64,000 nucleotides of DNA from Hermatobates lingyangjiaoensis (lineage: Eukaryota > Arthropoda > Insecta > Hemiptera > Hermatobatidae). Shown one piece after another: positions 56,101-64,000 of the stretch; the first letter of the stretch is position 1, and every line of letters starts with the position of its first letter. The notes under the pieces are model-generated. The model was not told the origin of the DNA, searched no databases, and was given only the letters and a program-made list of their open reading frames with translations. The stretch spans positions 1 through 64,000 of the forward strand of contig JAPFBL010000570.1 in NCBI GenBank assembly GCA_026182355.1. Reading direction: 5' to 3'. Both the position numbers and the translations under genes were made by a program.

Positions 56101-58660
56101 GAAGCTAAAACTTTCTAATACTGGATACATCTGAAAAACACTAAGTATTCAAATCACATTGTTTTCGTGGAGCCTTCTCTACATATAGATACTTTTAACA
56201 AGATATCATAATAAACACGTGAAATAACAATCAATGATCAAACCACAATAAGAAATGAGTAAAAAGACTGAGATCTATCAACGATAACAAGAGGTCTTCG
56301 TCAAAGTCAAATCCAAACATATACAGGGTGTCTCAAAAAAAATGTACTCACTCTTAGAATGACTCTTAGAATCACATTTTTCGCGACGTTTGCGAATCCC
56401 TTGGTGCGCGTTATCAGCGTTGTCTGGACAATAATGGTCATCAGTTTGAACATTTGCGAACATGATTCTTCAATTACATTTGTCTCATGTATTCGATGCT
56501 ATTTCATTTCACTCTATGTTCATAAATAAATGTTTTGTCGTCATTCTAAGAGTGAGTACATTTTTTTTGAGACACCCTGTATATATTGAAATGCACCCAA
56601 TGTGATGCTTTTTACGTTGGTTTGTTTATCACCAAGTTTGGAAACCACTGGATTAAAGTGAGTATCAAAATCAAGAAAAATATCTTGAATTATTATTATT
56701 ATGGTTAAGCTACAATAAGTATAAAATAAATGATTACCTTTAAGCTCTAAAACAGATTTATTGTTAGAGTCTGGATAAACGGCGGTCATCTTGAAGATCC
56801 TTGTATATGAAGAACTATAGTTTTCGTATCGAGGAACAAGCACTTTAAATAACTTGTGGACAAGTTGCTTCTCTTCTAGCCAGAAATCTGCCAGCTCCAT
56901 TGTAGGCTCATGCTTGTCTCCGTGGCGCAGGGCTTCAGAGATCAACTAAAACAAATCAGAACGATTACAAATAGATCTATCTAAAAAAAAAAAACAACTC
57001 TATATTCCTCAAGTCAAATCAAGTAACTGGATTGATTATGCTTTAAGCCAATTGTCCTCTAAGCCAGTGCTCCGCCAGATACTGTTGTGCCGCGGCACAC
57101 TGGTGACCCATGAATTAGATACAGGTTTGACGCGGCACACCAGTGTGCCTGATGAGCCAGATAGAGGTGTGACGCGGCACACTGGTGACCCATGAGCTAG
57201 ATACAGGTGTGCCATGAGCCAGTTACAGGTGTGACGCGGCACACTGGTGTGCCATGAGCCAGATACAGGTGTGTCGCGGCACACTGGTGTGCCATGAGCC
57301 AGATACAGGTGTGACGCGGCACACTGGTGTGCCATGAGCCAGATACAGGTGTGTCGCGGCACACTGGTGACCTATGAATTAGACACAAGGTCAAATACAT
57401 TGCATTTGACATTTTACAATTTTTCATCATGTATCTAATACACAATGTCAATTTTTCACCGAAGTTCCATTAGATGTTTTTTTGGATTTACGTTAAAAAA
57501 GAATATCCCAACATTACTTCCATTTTCGATGACATATTTATGTTTATGACATATTTATGTGAGCAAAATATATGTATATATTTTGACATATAGAAGTTTG
57601 TCAACTCTTCTATTAATTAAACATGATAAGCGGTCATGCTTAAAAGATCTTGACCAAGAACGTCGGGATGCGTTGTCAAATATTGAGCCAAACATAAAAC
57701 TTTTGTGTCCATTGAAACAAGCGCAGGTATCACATTAATTACTATTATGATTGCGTAGAAATAAATATTTTATAGTTTTATATATTTATACTTTTCACAT
57801 AAAAAAACAAACATTTATTGCAAAATTTTTGTATCAATTAATACCTATATACTTTAGCTTTTGGTGTGCCGCGGAATTCTACAAAGAATTTTAGTGCGTC
57901 ATAGGTTAGAAAAGGTTGCGGAGCACCTGTCTAAGCCTTCATTCTAAATTGATGATTAAAAGTGTTTCAAATAAATGTTTATTAAATCATTAGTTGTGCA
58001 ATCCGTAATTGTGTGGTATTTACTCATTCTGAGGTAAAATGTTTATTATAGTAAACTTTGGCAAACTATTGATAAAATTTCAAGACTCAGTTTGTCAAAG
58101 ACTTGATATCGATTGCTAACAACGATCGATTGTTTTTACTGAAATCTTCTTCTATTCTACTATCTATTGCAATTCATTTCTTAACTTGAATTGAATTTTG
58201 ATAAAAAGACAACGAGATAAACTATATTATTAGTAATGAATGTCATTCATAAAAAAAAAAGTTAAAAGGTACCATAATTTGTCAGAAATATTATAAAAAA
58301 TCAATAAACGTACAGTTTCTAATTTCAAAAATTGAATAAAGTACAAATCAATAAAGTATATCAAACCTAAATTGACAATCGAGATTTGATAAGAACAATT
58401 GGCTCGCCAAAAAAGCAAATCTTCTTTTTTTTGTAGTTATTAAATAAAACTTTCCTAAAATACTATTTTACCTCAGAGGAGTTAGATATTACGAAGTTTG
58501 GTAGCCCAAAGTTCCTATAATTAGAAAGATTATATTCTAATTTTTAATATCTTTTATGATTTCATCAATTTTATTTACACCGACTAGATTGTTCTTATGC
58601 CTGAGTGAAGTTTTAATATTTGACATTTTAAAATCAATGTAAAAGTTTTTCATCATTTCC

Positions 58661-58707
<47 letters not shown>

Positions 58708-59931
58708 GTTCTCATAAATTTGTACCCTACTAAGATTCATAAAACTTTTGAACACTAGTTTCATGCATCATTACCTAATTTACGAAACATAATCAGCTTA
58801 AAAGGCATGTCTTCAATTAACAGAAAACTGTTTTAAAATCAACATAGCACTGATCAAAAATGCAAAACAAATATTCTATTAAGAGATTTTGCCAGGTTTT
58901 ATGGGTGTTACAAAGTTAATGGCTAACACTGTCTTTCAAAGTTAAACATTACTTAATCTTAAAGGATGTTTAAGATTAATAAAATCTTAATAAAATAAGA
59001 TTAGGATGTTTAAGATTAATAAAATAAAAGTCCCATATAATAAATCTAGTTGATTTGATAACAGTAGTTGCGGTAACAAAATTGTAAATAATAAATAAAA
59101 CAAACTATTGTATTTACAAATAAAATGAGAATATCTAGGAATAGATATAAAGAAGAAAGCTACAAGTTGTTATACAAACACCGTTACTTAAATATATATG
59201 CCAAAAAATATAGTTGCTTCTGACAATCGAATCTTGAGCCTTAGAGCAATCATAAGAAGATAGATAATGTATTTCTATTCTAGATATATTCTGATGCAAT
59301 TTTAAATAAATGAAAGCTGTTAGTTCCTAATATCTATTTCATATTTCATGATAATAGCAGGTTTATCAAGAAACGATCTTCATTTTACAAGCACCAAAAA
59401 ACAGACGGAATTAAGGTTTTATTGAATAAGTTTTACCCCGTGTTAATATAACGAACTTTACATCAAACTCAGACATATTGTTTCCAACTTTAAATAGTGA
59501 GTGATGAATGCATACTAAACTTGTAGATTTTTTCCTTTCAAAGATCTTACCTAAGAAACCAACAAATAAATACACTCCTATAATCATAATTGCATTGGAA
59601 ACTTGTGTTGGTATGTAATTAAATATATAAACACATAATCTTGAAAAATTTGTTTGTAAAGAAGCATTGCCTCTACCTTTCACATACAGCTTAAATATTT
59701 AATAAACATTATTAACAACTAAATAATGCTTACACATTCTACATAGCCTCTTGCTTCATCAGCACGATTAAAATTTAATTCAAGGCGTTCATGTTTCACT
59801 AAACCAGTCACAACTTTTCTCAATAATTCTATTCGACCTTCAGGCCCTTTTGGATTTTTTACCCTTCTATATGTACCCTTTATAGGAATTCGTAAACGTG
59901 AAACTAATTTAGATAATTCTGGTTGATTCAT
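53014..59931 (-). CDS. MRPL17: mitochondrial ribosomal protein L17 (three coding exons)
   Basis: Structural protein of the mitochondrial large ribosomal subunit, homologue of bacterial bL17. Joining 59931-59734, 56945-56738 and 53174-53014 gives 188 residues; the human protein is about 175. Diagnostic stretches: [20 protein letters not shown] (residues 29-48), [10 protein letters not shown] (56-65), [20 protein letters not shown] and [15 protein letters not shown] in exon 2, LELKGNPYPP across the last junction. All introns are GT-AG: GTAAGC/TTTTAG and GTAATC/TTTCAG. Intron 1 (2788 bp) and intron 2 (3563 bp) are filled with mobile elements. The start ATG at 59931-59929 is the first in the open frame. 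The N-terminus is longer and basic, suited to mitochondrial import. Head to head with GPAA1. Confidence 0.93.
53290..53480. mobile_element. hAT-like left-end fragment in MRPL17 intron 2
   Basis: CAACGTTTCTCAAACT then ACCATCACCCCTTTAAAA and CCACCACCCCAC. A possible matching right end (AAGTTTGGAAACCACTGG) lies at 56633-56650, which would make the sequence between them a heavily invaded single element. Tentative. Confidence 0.4.
53500..53835 (+). mobile_element. family L hammerhead tandem array (3 units)
   Basis: Three direct units have TGAAGA at 53546, 53649 and 53757 (periods 103 and 108). Each reads TGAAGA-T-GGAC-AAC-GTCC-GAA-AGCGCT-C (first unit AGAGCT). Helix II is a perfect 4-bp stem and helix III is palindromic. 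The first core base is A or T instead of C. Direct tandem repetition of hammerheads about 100 nt apart is the retrozyme layout. The open frame across it is incidental. Confidence 0.65.
53935..54445 (-). mobile_element. non-LTR-derived composite, minus copy
   Basis: Minus strand encodes [15 protein letters not shown] (about 54145-54100), the same C-terminal motif as at 20240, and keeps the GC-rich upstream part shared with 19840-20140. Minus and plus frames of 91 and 153 codons overlap it. An interior hammerhead-like box (CCGATGAAGGAGAAAGG...CCCGAAACGT) is at about 54222-54183. Confidence 0.65.
54500..54635 (+). mobile_element. family C hammerhead repeat
   Basis: Motif at 54534-54567: CTGGTGA-T-GAACAC-AAA-GTGTTC-GAAACGCATT. 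One core change (A6 to G) and a broken helix III palindrome. Outer flank TTATCCATTTTACCTCA follows. Confidence 0.65.
54645..55040 (+). mobile_element. family C inverted pair around AT-rich loop
   Basis: Arms 54649-54712 and 54973-55033 are nearly exact complements. The plus ribozyme at 54944-54978 is perfect: CTGAAGA-A-GAACAC-TAC-GTGTTC-GAA-ACGCGT-T. The 54700-54900 loop is a TAAT-rich simple sequence that replaced the minus ribozyme. Confidence 0.75.
55150..55290. mobile_element. family B inverted pair
   Basis: Minus core (about 55202-55170) and plus core (55226-55260) face each other across a 20-bp spacer: CTGACGA-A-GACCG...CGGTT-AAA-AGATTT. The GAA box is mutated to AAA. Confidence 0.65.
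55520..55740. mobile_element. family B inverted pair, one side lacking helix II
   Basis: The minus ribozyme (about 55622-55586) is intact. The plus side reads CTGACGAAGACC-GAAAGATCTT: the loop and 3' strand of helix II are precisely missing, leaving core boxes fused. Both outer flanks are complete. Confidence 0.75.
55905..56115. repeat. 41-bp minisatellite, about 5 units
   Basis: Unit GCTAAAACTTTAGCACTTTG then ATGACAAACATACAGGAAGA. The unit start is itself a hairpin (GCTAAAACTTTAGC). Confidence 0.95.
56210..56321 (-). mobile_element. family B remnant, minus strand
   Basis: Outer flank and core start (TTTGACGAAGACCTCTTGTT). It is split on its right by the mariner-type element. Confidence 0.6.
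56324..56579. mobile_element. mariner/Tc1-type MITE with TA duplication
   Basis: Ends CAGGGTGTCTCAAAAAAAAT and ATTTTTTTTGAGACACCCTG are inverted repeats of about 38 bp extending through CTCTTAGAATGA. TA flanks both sides (56322-56323 and 56580-56581). 256 bp with no transposase. Confidence 0.93.
56738..56945 (-). CDS. MRPL17: MRPL17 exon 2
   Basis: Preceded by the acceptor TTGTTTTAG. Encodes [20 protein letters not shown] and onward to LELK plus one base of the next codon. Donor GTAATC, phase 1. Confidence 0.9.
57066..57929. mobile_element. hAT element hosting a minisatellite
   Basis: Exact 8-bp target duplication TCTAAGCC (57058-57065 and 57930-57937). Left end AGTGCTCCGC and right end GCGGAGCACCTG are inverted, with one or two bases lost on the left. 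GTGCCGCGG recurs inside both ends. 864 bp in MRPL17 intron 1. Confidence 0.8.
57075..57390. repeat. 40-bp minisatellite inside the hAT element
   Basis: About 8 units: CGCGGCACACTGGTGTGCCA then TGAGCCAGATACAGGTGTGA. The GCGGCACAC piece is part of the hAT subterminal sequence, so the array probably arose from the element's own end. Confidence 0.92.
57985..58045 (+). mobile_element. family C outer-flank fragment
   Basis: TTAGTTGTGCAATCCGTAAT then TTTACTCATTCTGAGGTAAA, also seen at 20165-20215 and 38640-38690. The remainder of MRPL17 intron 1 to 58660 holds nothing further. Confidence 0.6.
58662..58704. repeat. (GA)n microsatellite
   Basis: About 20 GA units in MRPL17 intron 1. From 58704 to 59733 there is only AT-rich intron with a short duplicated AGGATGTTTAAGATTAATAA at 58960-59020. 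Confidence 0.95.
59734..59931 (-). CDS. MRPL17: MRPL17 exon 1
   Basis: Encodes residues 1-66, ending RGYVEC, followed by the donor GTAAGC. Ends in phase 0. Contains the most conserved bL17 segment. Confidence 0.9.
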
Positions 59932-60290
59932 GATTTAAAATCTAAATTTCTATAAATACAAATTAAAAACGGGGAGGTTATTCAAAAGATAGGTATGTTC
60001 TTCAAGCGTTCTGTCAATGTTGCTGTTTCATTAACAAATTAAATTTTATGTTTTTATATTAAATTTGAATAGTCATGAATAATTTCATTGATATGATAGT
60101 TTTAAAAAGTAGAAACAAATAATATTTCATGATTTATGCTTATAGTAACATACTCGTTTTTAAATAATAAACTGATAAAGGAGTATTATCAGAGCGGTAA
60201 GTTTGATAACAGTTAAATTGAAGTATGAGAAATTGAAATGAATTTGTTTACCACTCTCGATATTTTTTAATTTAAATTTGGAAAGTCCTG
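59932..60290. promoter_or_regulatory. probable bidirectional promoter, MRPL17/GPAA1
   Basis: The 359 bp between two divergent start codons must hold both 5' UTRs and promoters unless upstream non-coding exons exist. It is free of the repeats that fill the rest of the window. No TATA box at a convincing distance is seen. Confidence 0.6.
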
Positions 60291-60647
60291 ATGGGTTATT
60301 TGACAGATCCTTCTGGGTTCCAGAGTAGGTCGTTCCGATTAGTTTTGAATCACCAGAAAAAAATATGTGTTTTGCTGTACCTAGGATCAATTTTTTGGTA
60401 CTGTATGCTACCTCATGATCAAATTAGCGCAGGTACATATTTATCTGAAAATGCATTACTCCCTGGACTGGTTGTGGTGGATTATAATGAAGGAGAGATG
60501 GCAAAAAATTTACTTAACGAACTTGAGGAAGTAGCTGAAACAGAAAGAGGTATTCCTTCTGATTGGCTTCTGATGAAAATGGCCCAATCAGGACTCCAAG
60601 TCTTCTCTCACAATTTTACATTGAATTACCCTTTGAAGCCAGGTGTT
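60291..60647 (+). CDS. GPAA1: GPAA1 exon 1
   Basis: 119 codons from ATG at 60291 to ...KPGV, donor GTAAGT at 60648. Carries the N-terminal cytosolic stub, first transmembrane helix and start of the lumenal domain. Confidence 0.9.
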
Positions 60648-63600
60648 GTAAGTATAAAACTTGATCAACTTTTAGGTTACATAACATTATAAGTAACTCT
60701 TTACAAGATTTTATGTTAGTATTTTAAAGAGTGTCATGAAGATTCCAGGGAAATTATTTCTTGTTTTCTTACTGCAATTAGTGGAACAGAGGGTGTTTAG
60801 GAGCCCCAGAGTTGACAAATCAACAATGTCCAAAATGTTTATAAAACTAATTTGTTTTAATAATTTCAAAATATAAATACGGATTGATTTTGGGAAAGCC
60901 TGATTTTGTTGTAATTGATAATAGCAAACACTAATATTAAATTTATATTGATTCAATAAACTTATATTGAAATAAATATTACTGCAATATAAGTATGAGT
61001 TGCCATTTAAGAAAAAGAAATGACTCCTACTACTCCTACTACTGGAGAGTAGGGAAACCCTTATAACATCTGTGTAAAGGTCCGTCTCTGTAAATGCTGG
61101 TGCTCCTAAAGTACTTAGTTGGTATGGAATTCTTAAATATACCTATTTCTGCCCTTATAGATTTAACTCTTTACATGAGGTAACATTAGTATTATTTTTA
61201 ATAGTAGGTGGAAAGGTTAATTTGCAGAACAAGGTTATCGATAATGTATTTCTATAAGGTATACTGAAGAGTGAAAACTGTATTCATAATATTAAATTTA
61301 TATTGATTCAATAAACTTATATTGAAATAAAGATTACTGCAATATAAGTATGAGTTGCGATTTAAGAAAAAGAAATCACTCCAAAATCCCTACTGGAGAG
61401 TAGGGAAACCCTTATAACCTCTGTGTAAAGGTTCATCTCTGTAAACGCTTGGGCTCCTTAATTACAATCTAGCCCAATTTAGTTGGTATGGATTTTTAAA
61501 TATACCTCTTTCTGTACTTTATTAATTTATCTCTTTACATGATGTAACGTTAGTATAGTTAATTTGCAGAACAAGGGTATAATGCTATTATGTGTTTCTA
61601 TAAGGTATCCTGAAGAGTGAAAACCGTTTTCAGCCAAATGTTTTAGAAGTATTTTTAGATAACTTGATATGTATAAAGACTGTTTTAGAGAACTGAGGAT
61701 GTTTTGTTTACAGAAATACTCTGGAAGGAATGTATACGGAATGCTGCGTGGCGCTGGGACAGAGGCAGTCGTGCTCAACGTCCCCTATAGACCACCATCT
61801 AGCGCATTTCCCTCCACTTCTGGCGGTCTGGCTTTGGTCCTCTCTCTGGCCCATTACTTTAGGAGTAAGATATCTATTACCAAGTTGTGCTTAAAAAAAA
61901 AACCTTTTAATCTCTATGGGTGAGAGTTTCCTAGGAGTTTTAGATTGAAGTAACTCTATAAAACTCTTAATAAACCCTTGATGGTTTGATGATTGTGTTG
62001 TATATATACAGTCTATCATTGGGTGTAAATTTTGATTTTCCATTACTTGTTATGAGTACCGTAGATTTATTTTAGATGATAAAAGAATGTTGAAAGGCTA
62101 CAAGCAGTATAAGAGGTATACGGATGGTTAGATGTACGAGATCTTATGTGACACATAAGATCAAGTCATATACAAGATCAGTATGTGACTATAGCTATAA
62201 ACTGTAACTATAAAGTATTTATATGTTGAGATTTGGTGATTGCCTTTTGTATGATACTTAGATTGTTCTATTATACATTATAAATTTATACTTTATAAAT
62301 AATAACATATTGGGATCTATTTTTAATTACTTGTTCAATCTGTTACAGTGTGGAATTTACTCATGATAGAGAATTTCAAAAATTTATATCTCCACACAAT
62401 AAAAGAGTTTAATATCAAAACTAATAACGCGTTTCAAACTCTTAGTGTTCTTCTTCAGGTTTACATAAAAAAAAAACAAAAACGAAAAACATAGCTATGA
62501 GCTTAAGAACATCAGAGTAAATTATTTGAAATTAAATATAATATAAATTCACAGAAGGGGTTCTTGAAGATTTTCGTCATAAAAATTCAACTCCTGATTA
62601 TAAGCCGACGTTTCGCCAAAACTTGTTTGACATTTTCAAGGCTAAAAAACAATTTATTAACGACATAAGTAGAGCAAGACAAATACATCCACGAAATACC
62701 AACCAACAGAAAATAAAAAAAAAACAACAAACATTCAGTAACAAGAAAACCACAAAAGGATCATAAAATACCCAGTGTTATTGTTCATTATTTAAAAACA
62801 AACATTTGTTGTTTAAACGTAATTACTTATTATTAATTATTAAGACCACAAAACCCAATTAATAATTAATAATAAGTAATTACGTTTTAACAACAAATGT
62901 TTGTTTTTAAATAATGAATAATAACACTGGGTATTTTATGATCCTTTTGTGGTTTTATTATTACTGAATTTTTGTTTGTTTTTTTGTTTTCTGTTGGTTG
63001 GTATTTCGTGGATGCATTTTCTTGCTATACTTATGTCGTTATTAAATTGTTTTTAGCCTTGAAGATGCCAAACAACTTTTGTTGAAACGTCGTCATATAA
63101 TCAGGAGTTGAATTTTTTTATGACCAAAATCCTCAAGAACCCCTTCTGTGAACTTGAAAAATCAGTGGTCGAGAAGCTATATCAATATAAATACAATATA
63201 TGAATGTTGAATTGCACTATTGACAGTGCAGGTAATTAAAAATCTTTGCTACTTATAAATTGGTTCATGTTTCATTATGTTTTCATGTTTTATTAAGGTT
63301 CAGGATTAATTAAGTCGATTTTCATATTCATTCCCTTTTTAAAAACTTCTATTGTGCAATTCAACATTCATATATTGAATTGAGTTTAAAATAATTCACT
63401 CTAATGTTCTTAAAGCTCATAGATATGTATTTTTTTGGATGTAAACCTGAAGAAGAACAGTGAATGTTCTAAACGTATTGTTAGTTTTGATATTAACCTC
63501 CTTTTTTTGTTTGAAGACGTAAATTTTGAAATTACCCATCTTGATTTTTAGTGTCAGACATGTCTTGTCGTGTTTCGGTTAAGTATAAAGTTTTGAATAT

Positions 63601-63868
63601 ATCTATATCAGAATGTTTTGTGCAAGTCATGGAGTGTGTGGAGTAGATAGGGTAGTTAGACTTGGAAGTTGTTCTCGCTTGTTTTGTTTGCTTGTAACAT
63701 TTTGTAATTACAATTGTTATTCATTAATGGTTTCTACATCTGTAGATTCACCTGTTGCAGGACAGAACTACTGGGCGAAAGACATCATATTTCTGTTCAC
63801 GGAGTACGAGCAGCTTGGCGTTCAAGCCTGGCTGGAGGCCTACCATCAGGTCTCCTGCGGCACTCCAG
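60291..63868 (+). CDS. GPAA1: GPI transamidase component GPAA1, 5' part (three exons)
   Basis: ER membrane subunit of the GPI transamidase (with PIGK, PIGT, PIGS, PIGU), which attaches GPI anchors to proteins. Exons 60291-60647, 61714-61864 and 63761-63868 give about 205 of an expected ~620 residues; the rest lies beyond the window. Diagnostic sequence: a first membrane segment [16 protein letters not shown] (about residues 29-44) followed by [34 protein letters not shown] in exon 2; [20 protein letters not shown] and AWLEAYH in exon 3, part of the M28-peptidase-like lumenal domain. Junctions are GT-AG: GTAAGT/TTACAG (phase 0), GTAAGA/TTGCAG (phase 1), donor GTAACC after CTCCAG. Introns of 1066 and 1896 bp. 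Confidence 0.93.
60935..61632. repeat. 356-bp tandem duplication in GPAA1 intron 1
   Basis: Units 60935-61290 and 61291-61632 both start ATTAAATTTATATTGATTCA and contain CTACTGGAGAGTAGGGAAAC and GTATMCTGAAGAGTGAAAAC. Divergence looks moderate, so the duplication is old. The remaining intron has nothing definable. Confidence 0.88.
61714..61864 (+). CDS. GPAA1: GPAA1 exon 2
   Basis: Acceptor TTTTGTTTACAG. Encodes [13 protein letters not shown] through [12 protein letters not shown] and one extra base. Donor GTAAGA. Confidence 0.9.
61865..62374. other. GPAA1 intron 2, left part, no feature
   Basis: Intron sequence with no repeat or RNA recognised. Confidence 0.5.
62375..63505. mobile_element. 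nested inverted ribozyme pairs in GPAA1 intron 2
   Basis: The outer pair (family C-like) has a minus motif at 62458-62426 (CTGAAGA-A-GAACACTAAGAGTTT-GAA-ACGCGT-T) and a plus motif at 63448-63480 (GAAA mutated to TAAA). Its inner arms (AGCTTAAGAACATCAGAGTA and complement) are at 62495-62545 and 63375-63425. Inside lies family N: arms about 62553-62848 and 62856-63152, each with a CTTGAARAT...GAA-ACGT-C motif (62645-62610 and 63058-63098). The result is a palindrome of about 1.1 kb. Confidence 0.75.
63761..63868 (+). CDS. GPAA1: GPAA1 exon 3
   Basis: Acceptor CCTGTTGCAG. Joining to exon 2 gives YFRRQNYWAKD, aligning with the family. Ends CACTCCAG before GTAACC, phase 1. The sequence from 63869 to the window end is intron. 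Confidence 0.88.
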
Positions 63869-64000
63869 GTAACCTGCACTATGTCTTACTTGGTGTTTAT
63901 GATGATAAAGAGTTGAGGGTCATCTTGGTCTGTAGGTTAGGGTAGTGGTCATCAATCTGTGGTCCATGAAAATATTTGTGATTTCGAAGTGATGTAAGAT

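Noticed and set aside
59411..59683. 90-codon minus ORF in MRPL17 intron 1
   Set aside because: Not conserved with MRPL17, no splice sites joining it, composition of plain intron.

Overview
This is an AT-rich invertebrate nuclear window, most likely from an arthropod. It has intron-containing genes, tRNA-derived SINEs, hAT, mariner-like and Helitron DNA elements, a degraded errantivirus-type env fragment, and many Penelope-like (PLE) terminal fragments. The species cannot be named from the sequence. Protein-coding content is confined to the last 11 kb; the first 53 kb is almost entirely repeats and decayed mobile DNA.

Genes. Two conserved housekeeping genes lie head to head, with 359 bp between their start codons. 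MRPL17 (mitochondrial ribosomal protein bL17m) is on the minus strand: three coding exons at 59931-59734, 56945-56738 and 53174-53014, giving 188 residues. GPAA1 (GPI transamidase subunit) is on the plus strand: coding exons at 60291-60647, 61714-61864 and 63761-63868, running off the right edge. The gap 59932-60290 is probably a shared bidirectional promoter. All four introns present are loaded with repeats.

Dominant signal. At least 45 short segments fit one RNA pattern: CTGANGA, one free base, a short helix II, then GAA followed by a self-complementary 4-6 base helix III and a U/C/A at the cleavage position. This is the minimal, dimer-type hammerhead ribozyme known from Penelope-like retroelements. 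About a dozen sequence families occur. Their helix II sequences differ completely yet stay complementary, and helix III is palindromic in nearly all of them (ACGCGT, ACGT, AGCT, AATT, AGATCT, ACATGT, ATAT, AGCGCT). Many copies sit as inverted pairs of about 150-300 bp flanked by (TA)n runs, so one transcript would carry a ribozyme on each strand of a long hairpin. One locus (53500-53835) has three such units in direct tandem, like a retrozyme.

Layout. 1-5.8 kb: ribozyme repeats, a 15-bp minisatellite and a 740-bp TG tract. 6.1-9.6 kb: 85-bp satellite. 9.6-14.5 kb: dense inverted ribozyme pairs. 15.4-16.0 kb: a triplicated SINE head. 16.3-22.4 kb: a hAT copy, a composite non-LTR-like element, a 1-kb repeat with a SINE inside, and more SINEs. 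22.4-26.3 kb: 49-bp satellite. 26.8-30.3 kb: SINE/hAT nest, Helitron 3' end, PLE 5' pieces. 30.4-41.7 kb: more ribozyme pairs, SINEs, a 1.6-kb element and a hAT. 42.1-43.5 kb: 55-bp minisatellite. 44-47 kb: large inverted repeat and an env-like pseudogene split by a Helitron. 47-49.4 kb: plain AT-rich DNA. 49.4-53 kb: hAT, SINE and retro fragments. 53-64 kb: the two genes.
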